Assembly (NCBI RefSeq): GCF_002234575.2
Contig: NZ_CP022464.2
Location: forward strand, 868,001-932,000
Source: Enterocloster bolteae
GTDB lineage: Bacteria; Bacillota; Clostridia; Lachnospirales; Lachnospiraceae
Direction: 5' to 3'
DNA: 64,000 nt
Shown in pieces: positions 24,381 through 33,218 of the stretch; position 1 is the first letter of the stretch, and each line of letters starts with the position of its first letter. Below the pieces are notes generated by a model that was given only the letters and a program-made list of their open reading frames with translations, searched no databases and had not been told where the DNA came from. The translations under genes and the position numbers were made by a program.

Positions 24381-25889
24381 ATGGCAGCAGAGACATTAAG
24401 GGATATAATACGGCACGGCGCAGAGGCTTATGGAGAGCAGACAGCATTCCGGTACAAGGTAAAGAAGGAAATCATTGACAAGACCTACAATGAGGTGAAC
24501 CTGGATTCCATGGCTGTAAGCCGTGCCGTGGAGGCCCTTGGGATGAAAGGAAAGCATATTGCAGTCATAGGCACTACCAGCTACCAGTGGATTACCACCT
24601 ATTTCGGAATCGTGAACAGCGGCAGCGTGGCAGTGCCCATCGACGCGCAGCTTCCCGCAGAAGCCGTGTGTGAGCTCTTAAACAGGGCGGATGTAGAAAT
24701 GCTGGTGTACGATGAACTGCGCTCTGACGTGGCAGGCGTTGTGCGCGGGAAATGTCCGGGCATCAGGCACGTGGTATCCATGCAGGCCCGGGAGACGGTG
24801 GGGGATGTGCTCTCGCTGTCCCGGCTGATAGCCGGACATGCCGGTACATATGAGACAGAGCTTGCCGGCGGTCAGCTCTGCACCATACTCTTTACCTCAG
24901 GCACCACCGGAAAGAGCAAGGGAGTCATGCTGAGCCACAGGAACCTGACGGACAATGCGGTCTGCCTGGACATGAGGATACCTGCGGGAACCGTGTCCAT
25001 GACCCTGCTGCCCATCAACCATGTTTACTGTCTGACCATGGATATCATAAAGGGGCTTTATATAGGAATGATTATCTGCATCAATGATTCCATTATGCAT
25101 GTACAGCGCAATATGAAGCTGTTCAAGCCGGAAATTGTGCTGCTGGTGCCCCTTGTCATTGAGTCTATCTACGGAAAGTTAAAGGATGCCGGAAGCCTGA
25201 TTCCCAAAAAGATGGTGGCAAAGGCCGCCTTTGGGGGCAGCCTGCGGATCATATGCAGCGGCGGGGCCTACCTGGATCCGGACTACGTAGACCGTTTCAG
25301 GGAATACGGAATTACCATCCTTCAGGGCTACGGCATGACGGAATGCTCGCCGGTTATCAGCACCAATCTGGAATGGGAGAATAAGAAGGGTTCTGTTGGA
25401 AAACTTCTTCCCAACTGTGAGGCCAGGGTGGTGGACGAAGAAATCTGGGTAAGGGGATCCAGCGTCATGCAGGGGTATTACAAGATGCCGGAGCAGACGG
25501 CCGAGACCCTGGAGGACGGATGGCTTAAGACCGGAGACTTAGGGTATGTGGATGAGGACAATTTCGTCTATATCACAGGCCGCCGCAAGAACCTGATTAT
25601 CCTTGCCAACGGCGAGAATGTATCCCCGGAGGAGCTGGAGAACGAGCTGAGCCGCTCGGAACTGGTAAAGGAAATCCTGGTCCGGGAAAAGGATAAGATA
25701 ATAGAGGCGGAAATTTTCCCGGATTACGAGTACGCGAAGAAAAAGCATATTAAGGATATCCAGGGAAAACTACAGGAACTGATTGACGGGTTTAACAAGG
25801 ATATGCCGGTCTATAAGCGAATTTACAGCCTGATTGTCAGGGAGACGGAGTTTGAGAAGACGCCGTCAAAGAAAATTAAAAGATTTTAG
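24381..25889 (+). CDS. AMP-binding acyl/aminoacyl ligase
   Basis: The 502-residue protein is an ANL-superfamily adenylating enzyme. Motifs are LFTSGTTGKSKG at 170-181 (phosphate loop), GYGMTECSPVIS (A5), GWLKTGDLGYVDEDNFVYI (A7), GRRKNLIILANGENVSPEELE (A8), and TPSKKIKRF at the extreme C-terminus with the catalytic lysine. The overall look is closer to acyl-CoA or fatty-acid ligases than to amino-acid-activating NRPS domains, because A4/A5 residues that grip an alpha-amino group (Asp235-like) are not obvious. It probably activates a carboxylic acid and loads it on the adjacent carrier protein. GCAGGAGG supports ATG 24381. It is the last gene of the operon. Confidence 0.9.
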   Translation: MAAETLRDIIRHGAEAYGEQTAFRYKVKKEIIDKTYNEVNLDSMAVSRAVEALGMKGKHIAVIGTTSYQWITTYFGIVNSGSVAVPIDAQLPAEAVCELLNRADVEMLVYDELRSDVAGVVRGKCPGIRHVVSMQARETVGDVLSLSRLIAGHAGTYETELAGGQLCTILFTSGTTGKSKGVMLSHRNLTDNAVCLDMRIPAGTVSMTLLPINHVYCLTMDIIKGLYIGMIICINDSIMHVQRNMKLFKPEIVLLVPLVIESIYGKLKDAGSLIPKKMVAKAAFGGSLRIICSGGAYLDPDYVDRFREYGITILQGYGMTECSPVISTNLEWENKKGSVGKLLPNCEARVVDEEIWVRGSSVMQGYYKMPEQTAETLEDGWLKTGDLGYVDEDNFVYITGRRKNLIILANGENVSPEELENELSRSELVKEILVREKDKIIEAEIFPDYEYAKKKHIKDIQGKLQELIDGFNKDMPVYKRIYSLIVRETEFEKTPSKKIKRF

Positions 25890-25907
25890 AACCCTGCCGT
25901 ACATTAT

Positions 25908-25962
25908 AAGCGGATTAGGGGAAAGCAGATATATACTCTGTTTTCCTGCTAACCGCTTTTTT
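25908..25962 (+). terminator. Terminator of the biosynthetic operon
   Basis: An imperfect stem starting AGCGG (25909) and ending CCGCT (25953-25957), with inner pairing of GGAAAGCAGA and TCTGTTTTCC, is followed by a six-T run. It lies 20 bases after the ligase stop. Confidence 0.75.
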
Positions 25963-26161
25963 GCTGCCCGGAAAGGTAAAAAGATTACTATAAATAGTAA
26001 AAGCTGTCCATTCTAAACGTCATTTCCTGTCCTGTCCGGCATCCGCAAAGAAAATCCGGGCGAAAATCAGTCAAAATCATACGGTTTTCCATCAATTTAT
26101 TTTATTCATACCGGAACTGAAAAAAGATATAATCTAAAACGTGTTCAGATGGAGGGAAGTT

Positions 26162-27199
26162 ATGGACCAGGAATTTTTTTACCGGCTGCTCTCCTGCCAG
26201 GGAGTATCGGGCAGGGAAACAAATATCCAGAAAACAGCAGCAGCGTATATGGAAGGCTTTGCGGATGAGGTTAGGCGTGAGGTAAACGGCAATGTGACCG
26301 GCATACTGAATCCGGACAGCAGCTTTAAGATTTTGCTGGCAGGCCACATAGATGAGATTGGACTTATGGTCACGGACCATACAGAGGAAGGTTTTCTGCG
26401 GGCAGCCAGAGTGGGGGGAATTACCCCGCGGATGTATCTGGGACAGAAGGTGCGGATTGACACGGGAAAGGACCTGGTATACGGGGCAGTGGCAAGTTCC
26501 GGGGAATTGCAGAAAAAGGAAGAATTGTCTGATACAGACCTTGTTATCGACATCGGGGCCGGAAACCGGGAGGCGGCCAGAAGGCATGTGCCTGTGGGGT
26601 CCGGTGTGGTGTTTGATACGGATTGGAGGCCCCTGTTGGGGGAATGCATCACCTCCAGGGCCCTGGATGACCGCTCCGGCGCATTCATTGTCATGGAAGC
26701 CTTAAGACGGGCAAAGGAAAAGAAATGCAGAAACGGAGTCTATGCCGTGACAACGGTGGGAGAGGAAACCGGCTTTAGCGGCGGGGCCTGGGCCGGCGCC
26801 GGTATCAGGCCAAACATGGCCGTTGCGGTGGATGTGACCTTTGCCAGCGATGGACCGGGCGGGGATGACGGGGTACGCGGCAGGGTGGCCCTGGGAGGCG
26901 GTCCCGGTATCTGTGTGGGGATTATGGGACATCCGGTAATGAACCGGATTCTGGAACAGGCAGCCGGGCGGCTGGACATCCGCACGCAGCCGGTCATAAC
27001 GCCCGGAAGAACCTTTACAGATACGGACGCCATACATATCAGCGGACACGGTGTGCCGGCAGCGCTGGTGAACCTGCCCCTCCGGTATATGCATACTCCG
27101 GCGGAAGTGTGTTCCCTGAAGGATGTCAGGGACTGTATTGAACTAATCAGCGAGTTTGTGTGCATGGTGGACGGACAGACTGATTTGCGGCCATGCTAG
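26162..27199 (+). CDS. M42-family metallopeptidase (glutamyl/leucyl aminopeptidase-like)
   Basis: The 345-residue protein matches the M42 dinuclear zinc aminopeptidases (PepA/FrvX/YsdC): ILLAGHIDEIGLMVT (metal His and Asp), RALDDRSGAFIVMEALR, TTVGEETGFSGGAWAGA (catalytic and metal Glu), AVDVTFASDGPG and, near the C-terminus, VNLPLRYMHTPAEVC with the last metal His. These cytoplasmic dodecameric enzymes trim small peptides. I chose ATG 26162 behind GGAGG. It stands alone after a terminator, and the ABC-importer gene begins 94 bases later; co-transcription is possible but not shown. Confidence 0.92.
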   Translation: MDQEFFYRLLSCQGVSGRETNIQKTAAAYMEGFADEVRREVNGNVTGILNPDSSFKILLAGHIDEIGLMVTDHTEEGFLRAARVGGITPRMYLGQKVRIDTGKDLVYGAVASSGELQKKEELSDTDLVIDIGAGNREAARRHVPVGSGVVFDTDWRPLLGECITSRALDDRSGAFIVMEALRRAKEKKCRNGVYAVTTVGEETGFSGGAWAGAGIRPNMAVAVDVTFASDGPGGDDGVRGRVALGGGPGICVGIMGHPVMNRILEQAAGRLDIRTQPVITPGRTFTDTDAIHISGHGVPAALVNLPLRYMHTPAEVCSLKDVRDCIELISEFVCMVDGQTDLRPC

Positions 27200-27293
27200 T
27201 GCTTCAGCCGGCCGGAAACAGCAAGGTATCAGGATAACGGTAACAACATTTCGGGAACATGTCCCGGAATGCAGAATAGAAAGGGGAATTATC

Positions 27294-28709
27294 ATGAGAA
27301 AAAGACCATTAGCTTTATTGACAGCAGCAGCCCTGGCAGCAGGTACGCTGGCAGGATGCGGTTCTTCGGCATCCGCGCCCACCGGAGCAGCGCAAAAGGC
27401 AGAGGCTTCCGGTAAGGAATCCTCCCAGGCAGCAGAGGGAAAGACAGAGGCAGCGGGCCAGGCTGGCGGCGCAGCCGGCGTGGACGTGTCCGGAGCCACC
27501 GGGGAAATCAATGTGTGGACCAACTTAAGCCAGAGCGAGATGAACTTCTATGTGGAAGAATTCAACAAGCGGGTTCCCGGTGTAAAGGTGACAGTCACTG
27601 TCATGCCGGGCAACGAGTACCGCACAAAACTCCAGAACGCATTCCGCACTGGCACCAATGCGCCTGACGTGGCTACCTTTGAAATTTCAGACTTTGGTAT
27701 GTACAAGAACACCGACCTGCTGGAGAACCTGAGTACGGAGAGCTACGACGCAGAGGCTCTTTCCAAGGATATGATTCCCTATGTGGACGAGCTCTCAAGG
27801 GATAACAGCGGTAATTTAAGAGGGCTGTCCTACCAGGCTACTCCAGGCGGTTTCTGGTACAAAAAGGCTCTGGCAAGGGAATATCTGGGAACAGATGATC
27901 CCGAAGAATTACATGAGATGTTAAAGGACTGGGATTCCATCATCGAGGTGGGCAAGCAGGTGAATGAGAAATCCGGAGGCAAAATAGGACTGTTGGACGA
28001 CATTGAGACCGTAGAGCAGATTTACTGTTCCTATAAAGGCGCTCCGTGGGTGGATGAGAACAACCATATCATCTCCGATGATTTCCTGATGGAGCAGCTC
28101 AACCTGATGCAGCGCGTGGTTGACAACAATGTGGATGCCAGGGCAGACCAGTGGTCGGCAGGCTGGACCTCAGGCATGTACTCCCAGGATATGTTTATCC
28201 TGATCGGACTTCCCAGCTGGGCCCTTAACTTCTGCATCAAGCCGGGCATCCCGGAGGGAGAAATGGAGAAGGCAGCGGATACATGGGGCTATATGGAGGC
28301 ACCCGCGCCTTACCAGAACGGAGGAACCTGGTACGGCATTTACTCTGGTTCCAAGAACAAGGAAGCTGCCTATGCCTGGGTAAAGACCATGACAGCTGAC
28401 AAGGATTACCTGGTCAATGGCCTGGCCGGCCAGTTAGGCGATTTCCCGGCATATATACCGGCTATCGAGCAGTGTATCGAAGAGGGGCATACGGACATCG
28501 TCACAGGCGACCAGCAGTATTTCCAGAGCTTCTATGACACGGCAATGAACGTCAAGGCAGACCCCATGACCAAGTACGACCGCCAGGCATGGACCAGCAT
28601 GACTGCCCAGATGGATTTACTGGCAGGCGGCGGCGCCACTCCGGAGGAGGCATGCCAGGGATTCAAGGAGGATATGCAGCGCATCTATCCTGAGATAGTA
28701 ATTGACTAG
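27294..28709 (+). CDS. ABC transporter solute-binding lipoprotein (family 1, sugar type)
   Basis: The 471-residue protein begins with a lipoprotein signal ending LAGC, with the lipidated Cys at residue 22, followed by a Ser/Ala/Gly/Gln-rich linker to about residue 68. Then the mature domain GEINVWTNLSQSEMNFYVEE, PDVATFEISDFGMY and FYDTAMNVKADPM has the family-1 extracellular binding-protein look (sugar CUT1). ATG 27294 has GAAAGGGG upstream and begins the signal sequence; the longer frame from 27156 has no signal. It is followed by two permeases, and no ATPase is encoded nearby, as is common when a shared MsmK/UgpC-type ATPase is used. Confidence 0.92.
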   Translation: MRKRPLALLTAAALAAGTLAGCGSSASAPTGAAQKAEASGKESSQAAEGKTEAAGQAGGAAGVDVSGATGEINVWTNLSQSEMNFYVEEFNKRVPGVKVTVTVMPGNEYRTKLQNAFRTGTNAPDVATFEISDFGMYKNTDLLENLSTESYDAEALSKDMIPYVDELSRDNSGNLRGLSYQATPGGFWYKKALAREYLGTDDPEELHEMLKDWDSIIEVGKQVNEKSGGKIGLLDDIETVEQIYCSYKGAPWVDENNHIISDDFLMEQLNLMQRVVDNNVDARADQWSAGWTSGMYSQDMFILIGLPSWALNFCIKPGIPEGEMEKAADTWGYMEAPAPYQNGGTWYGIYSGSKNKEAAYAWVKTMTADKDYLVNGLAGQLGDFPAYIPAIEQCIEEGHTDIVTGDQQYFQSFYDTAMNVKADPMTKYDRQAWTSMTAQMDLLAGGGATPEEACQGFKEDMQRIYPEIVID

Positions 28710-28766
28710 AACATGCCGGACCACGGCAGACCTGAGTGCGGCTGCCGGATTTGTAAATGACCAGAG

Positions 28767-28800
28767 GATGCAGGGTGTGAGATAATTCATATCCTGCATC
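28767..28800 (+). promoter_or_regulatory. Intercistronic hairpin between binding protein and permease
   Basis: GATGCAGG (28767-28774) pairs with CCTGCATC (28793-28800), followed by TGTTT. It lies in a 157-base gap and may stabilise the binding-protein mRNA or partly terminate transcription, giving more binding protein than permease. Confidence 0.5.
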
Positions 28801-28866
28801 TGTTTCACGGAAGAAGGGGCAGGGCTTTAAAGAAGCCTTTGGCCTGCCTTCAGATGGGAGGATTTC

Positions 28867-29790
28867 ATGACGGAGAAGGGGAAGAGCATACAGCCCTCAA
28901 AAAGGAGAAGCCTGGATAAGAGCAATCGGGGATTGCTTTTTATCCTGCCTTATTTTATTATATTTTTATGTTTTACACTGTATCCCATACTGTACACGTT
29001 TAAACTCAGCTTTCACAGCTGGGACGGCCTGGGGACTCCTGTCTTTACCGGCCTGGCAAACTACAGGCGTCTTTTAAATGACGCGGTGTTTTTCAAATCT
29101 ATTTTCAATACAGTGTTCATCGCCCTGCTGGCCATGGCGCCCCAGATGATATTCGGCCTGATACTGGCCTTTCTGCTGAACCAGCACCGGTTCAGGGGCG
29201 GGAACCTGTTCAAAACCATTTTTTATTTTCCAAACCTCGTAACCGCAGTTTCCCTGGGCGTCCTGTTCAGCCTGCTGTTTGACTTTAAGGCGGGAAGCGT
29301 AAACAAACTTCTGATGGCCTTACATATCATAGCGGAGCCGGTTAACTGGAAGATGAACGGGCTGTTTACCCAGCTGATTGTGGCCTTTGTGCTGTTCTGG
29401 CAGTATTTTGGATATTATACCATCATATTTACCGCGGGAATCAAGGGCATACCCTATGATATTATGGAGGCAGCCGAGGTGGACGGTGCTAATAAATTCC
29501 AGACCTTTTTCCACATTGTACTGCCCCAGCTGCGCAATATCATGACCTATGCCTTTGTCACATCCATCATAGGCGGACTCCAGCTTTTCGACCTGCCCTT
29601 CACCTTTGCGGGGGCCACGGGAGGACCCAGCAAATCTGTCCTCACCATGGTCATGTATATGTACAACATCGCGTTCCAGAATTATGATTACGGATATGGT
29701 TCCGCTATTTCGTACGGCCTGTTTGTCATCATCATCGTATTTTCTCTGATTTTTATGAAATATACGGCAGGGAAGGAGAGGAATTTTTAA
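28867..29790 (+). CDS. Sugar ABC transporter permease (MalF/LacF type)
   Basis: The 307-residue protein has six or seven membrane helices (for example LLFILPYFIIFLCFTLYPIL at residues 19-38). Residues at about 200-225 carry the EAA loop (YDIMEAAEVDGANKFQTFFH) that touches the ATPase, and the C-terminal QNYDYGYGSAISYGLFVIII block is typical of CUT1 permeases. It has GGGAGG before ATG 28867 and ends directly before the second permease. Together with the binding protein it imports a sugar or sugar derivative of unknown identity. Confidence 0.92.
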   Translation: MTEKGKSIQPSKRRSLDKSNRGLLFILPYFIIFLCFTLYPILYTFKLSFHSWDGLGTPVFTGLANYRRLLNDAVFFKSIFNTVFIALLAMAPQMIFGLILAFLLNQHRFRGGNLFKTIFYFPNLVTAVSLGVLFSLLFDFKAGSVNKLLMALHIIAEPVNWKMNGLFTQLIVAFVLFWQYFGYYTIIFTAGIKGIPYDIMEAAEVDGANKFQTFFHIVLPQLRNIMTYAFVTSIIGGLQLFDLPFTFAGATGGPSKSVLTMVMYMYNIAFQNYDYGYGSAISYGLFVIIIVFSLIFMKYTAGKERNF

Positions 29791-30642
29791 ATGGAAAAAA
29801 AGGAACTCAAGAAGTACAGTGTAAAGACAAAGTTTTTCCGGGCAATTACCTATGGGGTCCTGGTTCTGCTGGCACTAATCTGCATCGTGCCCTTTTACAA
29901 CATGATTATCAACTGCACCCATGACAACGCCGCCCTGGCCACCTCCTTCCAGATGACGCCGGGAAAATCCTTAAAAACCAATTACCAGCACCTGGCTGCC
30001 AATGTAAATATATGGAGGGGGCTGTTCAACAGCCTGTTTATCTCCCTTGCCAGCACGGTGATTACGGTTTACGTGGGCGCGCTGACAGCTTACGGCTTTG
30101 CCAAGTATAAATTTAAGTACAACAAGCAGTTATTCTGGCTGGTACTGGCTACCATGATGCTTCCGGGCCAGTTGGGAATCATCGGGTATTTCCAGCTCAT
30201 GAACAACATACATATGCTGGACAATTACGCGGCCCTTCTTATCACTTGTTTTGCACCGCCGGCCATGGTATTCTGGAACAGGCAGTACATTGATTCCTAT
30301 GTGCCGGATGAGCTGATCGAGAGCGCCCGCATAGACGGATGCGGGGAGTTCCGTATTTTCAACGAAATCATTTTTCCAATCATAATGCCGGGAGTGGCAA
30401 CCCAGGCCATTTTCACCTTTGTGGAATCCTGGAACGCCTTTGTGAAGCCGTCCATTCTTTTGTTCTCCCAGGACAAATTCACACTGCCCATTCTGGTGCA
30501 GCAGATGCAGGGAGTATATAAGAATGATTATGGAACTGTGTATATCGGAGTCGCTCTGTCGGTTATCCCAATACTTATCATGTTTGTGCTCTGTTCCAGA
30601 CGCATACTGGAAGGCGCCACGGCCGGTGCTGTAAAGGGATAA
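29791..30642 (+). CDS. Carbohydrate ABC transporter permease (MalG type)
   Basis: The 283-residue partner permease begins on the base after the previous stop, with AAGGAG inside the upstream gene. It has about six helices, the first at 18-40, and the EAA-loop DELIESARIDGCGEFRIFNEIIFP at residues 171-193, plus the CUT1 C-terminal end (ILEGATAGAVKG). It forms the heterodimeric channel with the preceding protein. The terminal AVKG is the usual end of MalG-like proteins and supports full length. Confidence 0.92.
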   Translation: MEKKELKKYSVKTKFFRAITYGVLVLLALICIVPFYNMIINCTHDNAALATSFQMTPGKSLKTNYQHLAANVNIWRGLFNSLFISLASTVITVYVGALTAYGFAKYKFKYNKQLFWLVLATMMLPGQLGIIGYFQLMNNIHMLDNYAALLITCFAPPAMVFWNRQYIDSYVPDELIESARIDGCGEFRIFNEIIFPIIMPGVATQAIFTFVESWNAFVKPSILLFSQDKFTLPILVQQMQGVYKNDYGTVYIGVALSVIPILIMFVLCSRRILEGATAGAVKG

Positions 30643-30677
30643 CGCAGGTACCGGAAAAAGATGCTGCGAGGGAAGGT

Positions 30678-32030
30678 ATGAAGGGTTTGAGACATTTAAC
30701 CATATGGATGTGCGTCTTGGCCGCAGTTCTTGGAATGGGGGCATGCAGCAGGGCGGAAAAGGATGAGGATGTCCGGGTGGATATGACGGCGCCTGCAAAG
30801 GACAGTCCGGGAGAGCGGCCGGTCATACGGTTATGGCATATCTATGGAAGTGATGACGACCAGGCCGCGCGTATCATGGAGCAGCTGACCAGGGAGGCAG
30901 AGGATAAATTTAATGTTACCATAGAAGTGGATACAGCTGAAAATGAAGGGTATAAGACAAAGATTAAGGCCGCGGCTGCGGCCAATGAGCTTCCGGACAT
31001 CTTTTATACCTGGAGCCACGAATTCTTAAAACCCATGGTGGACGCGGGAAAGGTGCTGGAGGTGAGCCGGTATTACAGCGATGATTTCCAGTCCCATCTG
31101 AACGATGCCATGATGAAGGGAATCCAGTTTGACGGCGGGACCTATGCGCTGCCCCTGGACAGTTCTGTGGCCATGGTGTATTACAACATGGAAATGATGG
31201 ACCGGTATGGCCTGGAAATACCTGTGACCTGGGATGAGTTCATCCGGGTATGCCAGACTTTTGTGGACAACGGCATAACCCCTATGCCGGTGGGAGGCAA
31301 TGAGCCGTGGACCATTGCCATGTATTATGACCTTCTGGCGCTCCGGGAAGTGGGGCCGGAAAAGGTTGCGGACGCGGCAGCAAAGCGGACGGACTACAGC
31401 GACCCAGGTTTCCTGGAAGCTGCCAGAAAACTGCGTCAGCTGGTGGATATGGGGGCGTTTACGGCTGACTCGGCCACTGCGCTCAGGGAGGAGGCAGAGG
31501 CTCTTTTCATGCAGGGTCAGGCGCCTATGTATCTTAACGGCAGCTGGACTTCATCCCGTGTCTACAGGGAGTCATCCAGGGTGGCGGGCAAGGTGAAGGC
31601 CGCGCCCTTTCCGGTGACAGGGTCAGGAAAATCCACTATATATGATTTCACAGGGGGGCCTGACAGCGCTTTTGCAGTGAGCAGCAGTACAAAGGACCCG
31701 GAACTTACCGTGGATTTGGCTGAGTATATGGCCATGGGGCTGGCAGTGGAGCTTTATAAATGCAAGTCAAATGACCTCCCCTATATCAACGTGGATACGG
31801 GTGACGCCCAGTTAAACCCGCTTATGCAGGAGATTCATGAGTACACGGACCATGCCGCCAGCTATACCATATGGTGGGATAATCTCCTGGAAGGAACCGA
31901 CGCGGCCAGATATCTGGACAGCCTGGAATGCCTGTTTCGCGGGGATATCACGCCGGAGGAATTTATAAGCCGTATGAACGGGTTAAAGCAAGATGAAACA
32001 GATGACAGGAGGGAAACAGGATGGAAGTGA
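30678..32030 (+). CDS. Second ABC solute-binding lipoprotein (family 1)
   Basis: The 450-residue protein has a lipobox (LGMGAC, Cys23) and family-1 sugar-binding segments: VIRLWHIYGSDDDQAARIME, FNVTIEVDTAENEGYKTKIK, PDIFYTWSHEFLKPMVDAGK, LPLDSSVAMVYYNMEMMDRY and YLNGSWTSS. It is clearly different from the binding protein at 27294 in the same operon, so one permease pair may be served by two binding proteins, or this one may present ligand to the adjacent sensor kinase. The start is ATG 30678 behind GGGAAGG. The end overlaps the aminotransferase gene by 10 bases. Confidence 0.9.
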   Translation: MKGLRHLTIWMCVLAAVLGMGACSRAEKDEDVRVDMTAPAKDSPGERPVIRLWHIYGSDDDQAARIMEQLTREAEDKFNVTIEVDTAENEGYKTKIKAAAAANELPDIFYTWSHEFLKPMVDAGKVLEVSRYYSDDFQSHLNDAMMKGIQFDGGTYALPLDSSVAMVYYNMEMMDRYGLEIPVTWDEFIRVCQTFVDNGITPMPVGGNEPWTIAMYYDLLALREVGPEKVADAAAKRTDYSDPGFLEAARKLRQLVDMGAFTADSATALREEAEALFMQGQAPMYLNGSWTSSRVYRESSRVAGKVKAAPFPVTGSGKSTIYDFTGGPDSAFAVSSSTKDPELTVDLAEYMAMGLAVELYKCKSNDLPYINVDTGDAQLNPLMQEIHEYTDHAASYTIWWDNLLEGTDAARYLDSLECLFRGDITPEEFISRMNGLKQDETDDRRETGWK

Positions 32031-33178
32031 GATATGTAACGGACCGGCATGACACCCTTTGCGCAAAATACAGACAGGAATACAGGGATAATCCCGATTA
32101 TCTGTACTGCGGGGTGGCGGATATGGACCTGGCGCCGCCGGATCCGGTTTTAGAAGCCATGAAACGCAGGCTGGACCATGGGGTTTTTGGTTATACCGAA
32201 CTGCCGGACGGTTATGAGAAACTGGTTTCAGACTGGATGCGTGAGCGGTATCACTGTGAGGTAAAGCAGGAATGGGTGCTGTTCTCTCCCAGGATCAACA
32301 TGGCCCTTAACATGGCGGTGGACACCTTCACAGAGCCGGGAGATTCCATTATCGTCAATACACCCGCCTATCCTGCGCTGACAGGGGCAGTAGAAAAATG
32401 GGGCCGGAATCTGAAGGAAAGTCCCCTGATTCTTAAAAATGGGCGTTTCACCATTGATTTTGACGGTCTGGAAAGGCTGGCGGACCAGAAAACCAGGGCA
32501 TATATCCTCTGCAATCCCCACAATCCCACCGGAAGGGTGTGGACGGATGAAGAACTGTCAGGGGTCACCGCCTTCTGCAAACGCCATAACCTGCTTCTGC
32601 TGTCAGATGACATACACGGGGATTTTGTGTGGCCGGGCCATGTGTATAAGCCGCTTTTAACGATGTACCATAATCCGGAGCAGGAAAAGGTTATTGTGTT
32701 CAATTCCCTGACAAAAACCCTGAATATCCCCGGACTGATTTTTTCCAGTGTCATTCTCCCTAATCCCGAAATGCGGCGGGCCATGGAGGAAACCATAGAC
32801 CGGTGGGGGCTTCACAACCCCAATGTGTTCGCGGCCGATATCCTTAAACCTGCTTACCGGGAATGCGGGGAGTGGGTGGACCGGATGCGGGCGCAGGTCT
32901 ATGAAAACATAAAGACTGCCCAGGAGTTCATAAACAGGGAACTGCCCTGGCTGGATGCCTATGTGCCTGACGGCACCTATCTTATGTGGATTGGATACGG
33001 ACGCACCGGTTTATCCGAGGAGGACATGAGACGGCTGCTGGAAGAAAAGGGCCATTTGATACCGCTTATGGGAACCCATTTCAAGGAGGCCGGCAGAGGC
33101 TGGTTCAGGCTGAACATGGGGACCTCAGGGGAACAGGTAAATAAAATACTTGAGAGACTTGCGCTGTGCTGGACATAG
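32021..33178 (+). CDS. PLP-dependent aminotransferase of the MalY/PatB (C-S beta-lyase) family
   Basis: The 385-residue protein is a fold-type I enzyme with the MalY/PatB look: YLYCGVADMDLAPPDPVLEA at the start (WVADMDF-type motif), YILCNPHNPTGRVW, LSDDIHGDFVW and the PLP-lysine segment NSLTKTLNIPGL. These enzymes cleave carbon-sulfur bonds in cystathionine or cysteine conjugates. Translation is coupled to the binding-protein gene (10-base overlap; AGGAGG inside it). A C-S lyase in a sugar-type importer operon suggests that the imported solute could carry an amino or thio group; that is inference. Confidence 0.88.
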   Translation: MEVRYVTDRHDTLCAKYRQEYRDNPDYLYCGVADMDLAPPDPVLEAMKRRLDHGVFGYTELPDGYEKLVSDWMRERYHCEVKQEWVLFSPRINMALNMAVDTFTEPGDSIIVNTPAYPALTGAVEKWGRNLKESPLILKNGRFTIDFDGLERLADQKTRAYILCNPHNPTGRVWTDEELSGVTAFCKRHNLLLLSDDIHGDFVWPGHVYKPLLTMYHNPEQEKVIVFNSLTKTLNIPGLIFSSVILPNPEMRRAMEETIDRWGLHNPNVFAADILKPAYRECGEWVDRMRAQVYENIKTAQEFINRELPWLDAYVPDGTYLMWIGYGRTGLSEEDMRRLLEEKGHLIPLMGTHFKEAGRGWFRLNMGTSGEQVNKILERLALCWT

Positions 33179-33218
33179 GGCCGGATAACACCGGTCCCAG
33201 GTCCGGCATGAGCCGGTT

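Noticed and set aside
27250..27269. Inverted repeat TTCGGGAACATGTCCCGGAA before the ABC binding-protein gene
   Set aside because: Two mismatches in ten pairs; may be a chance hairpin, no related copy seen elsewhere. Not called as operator.
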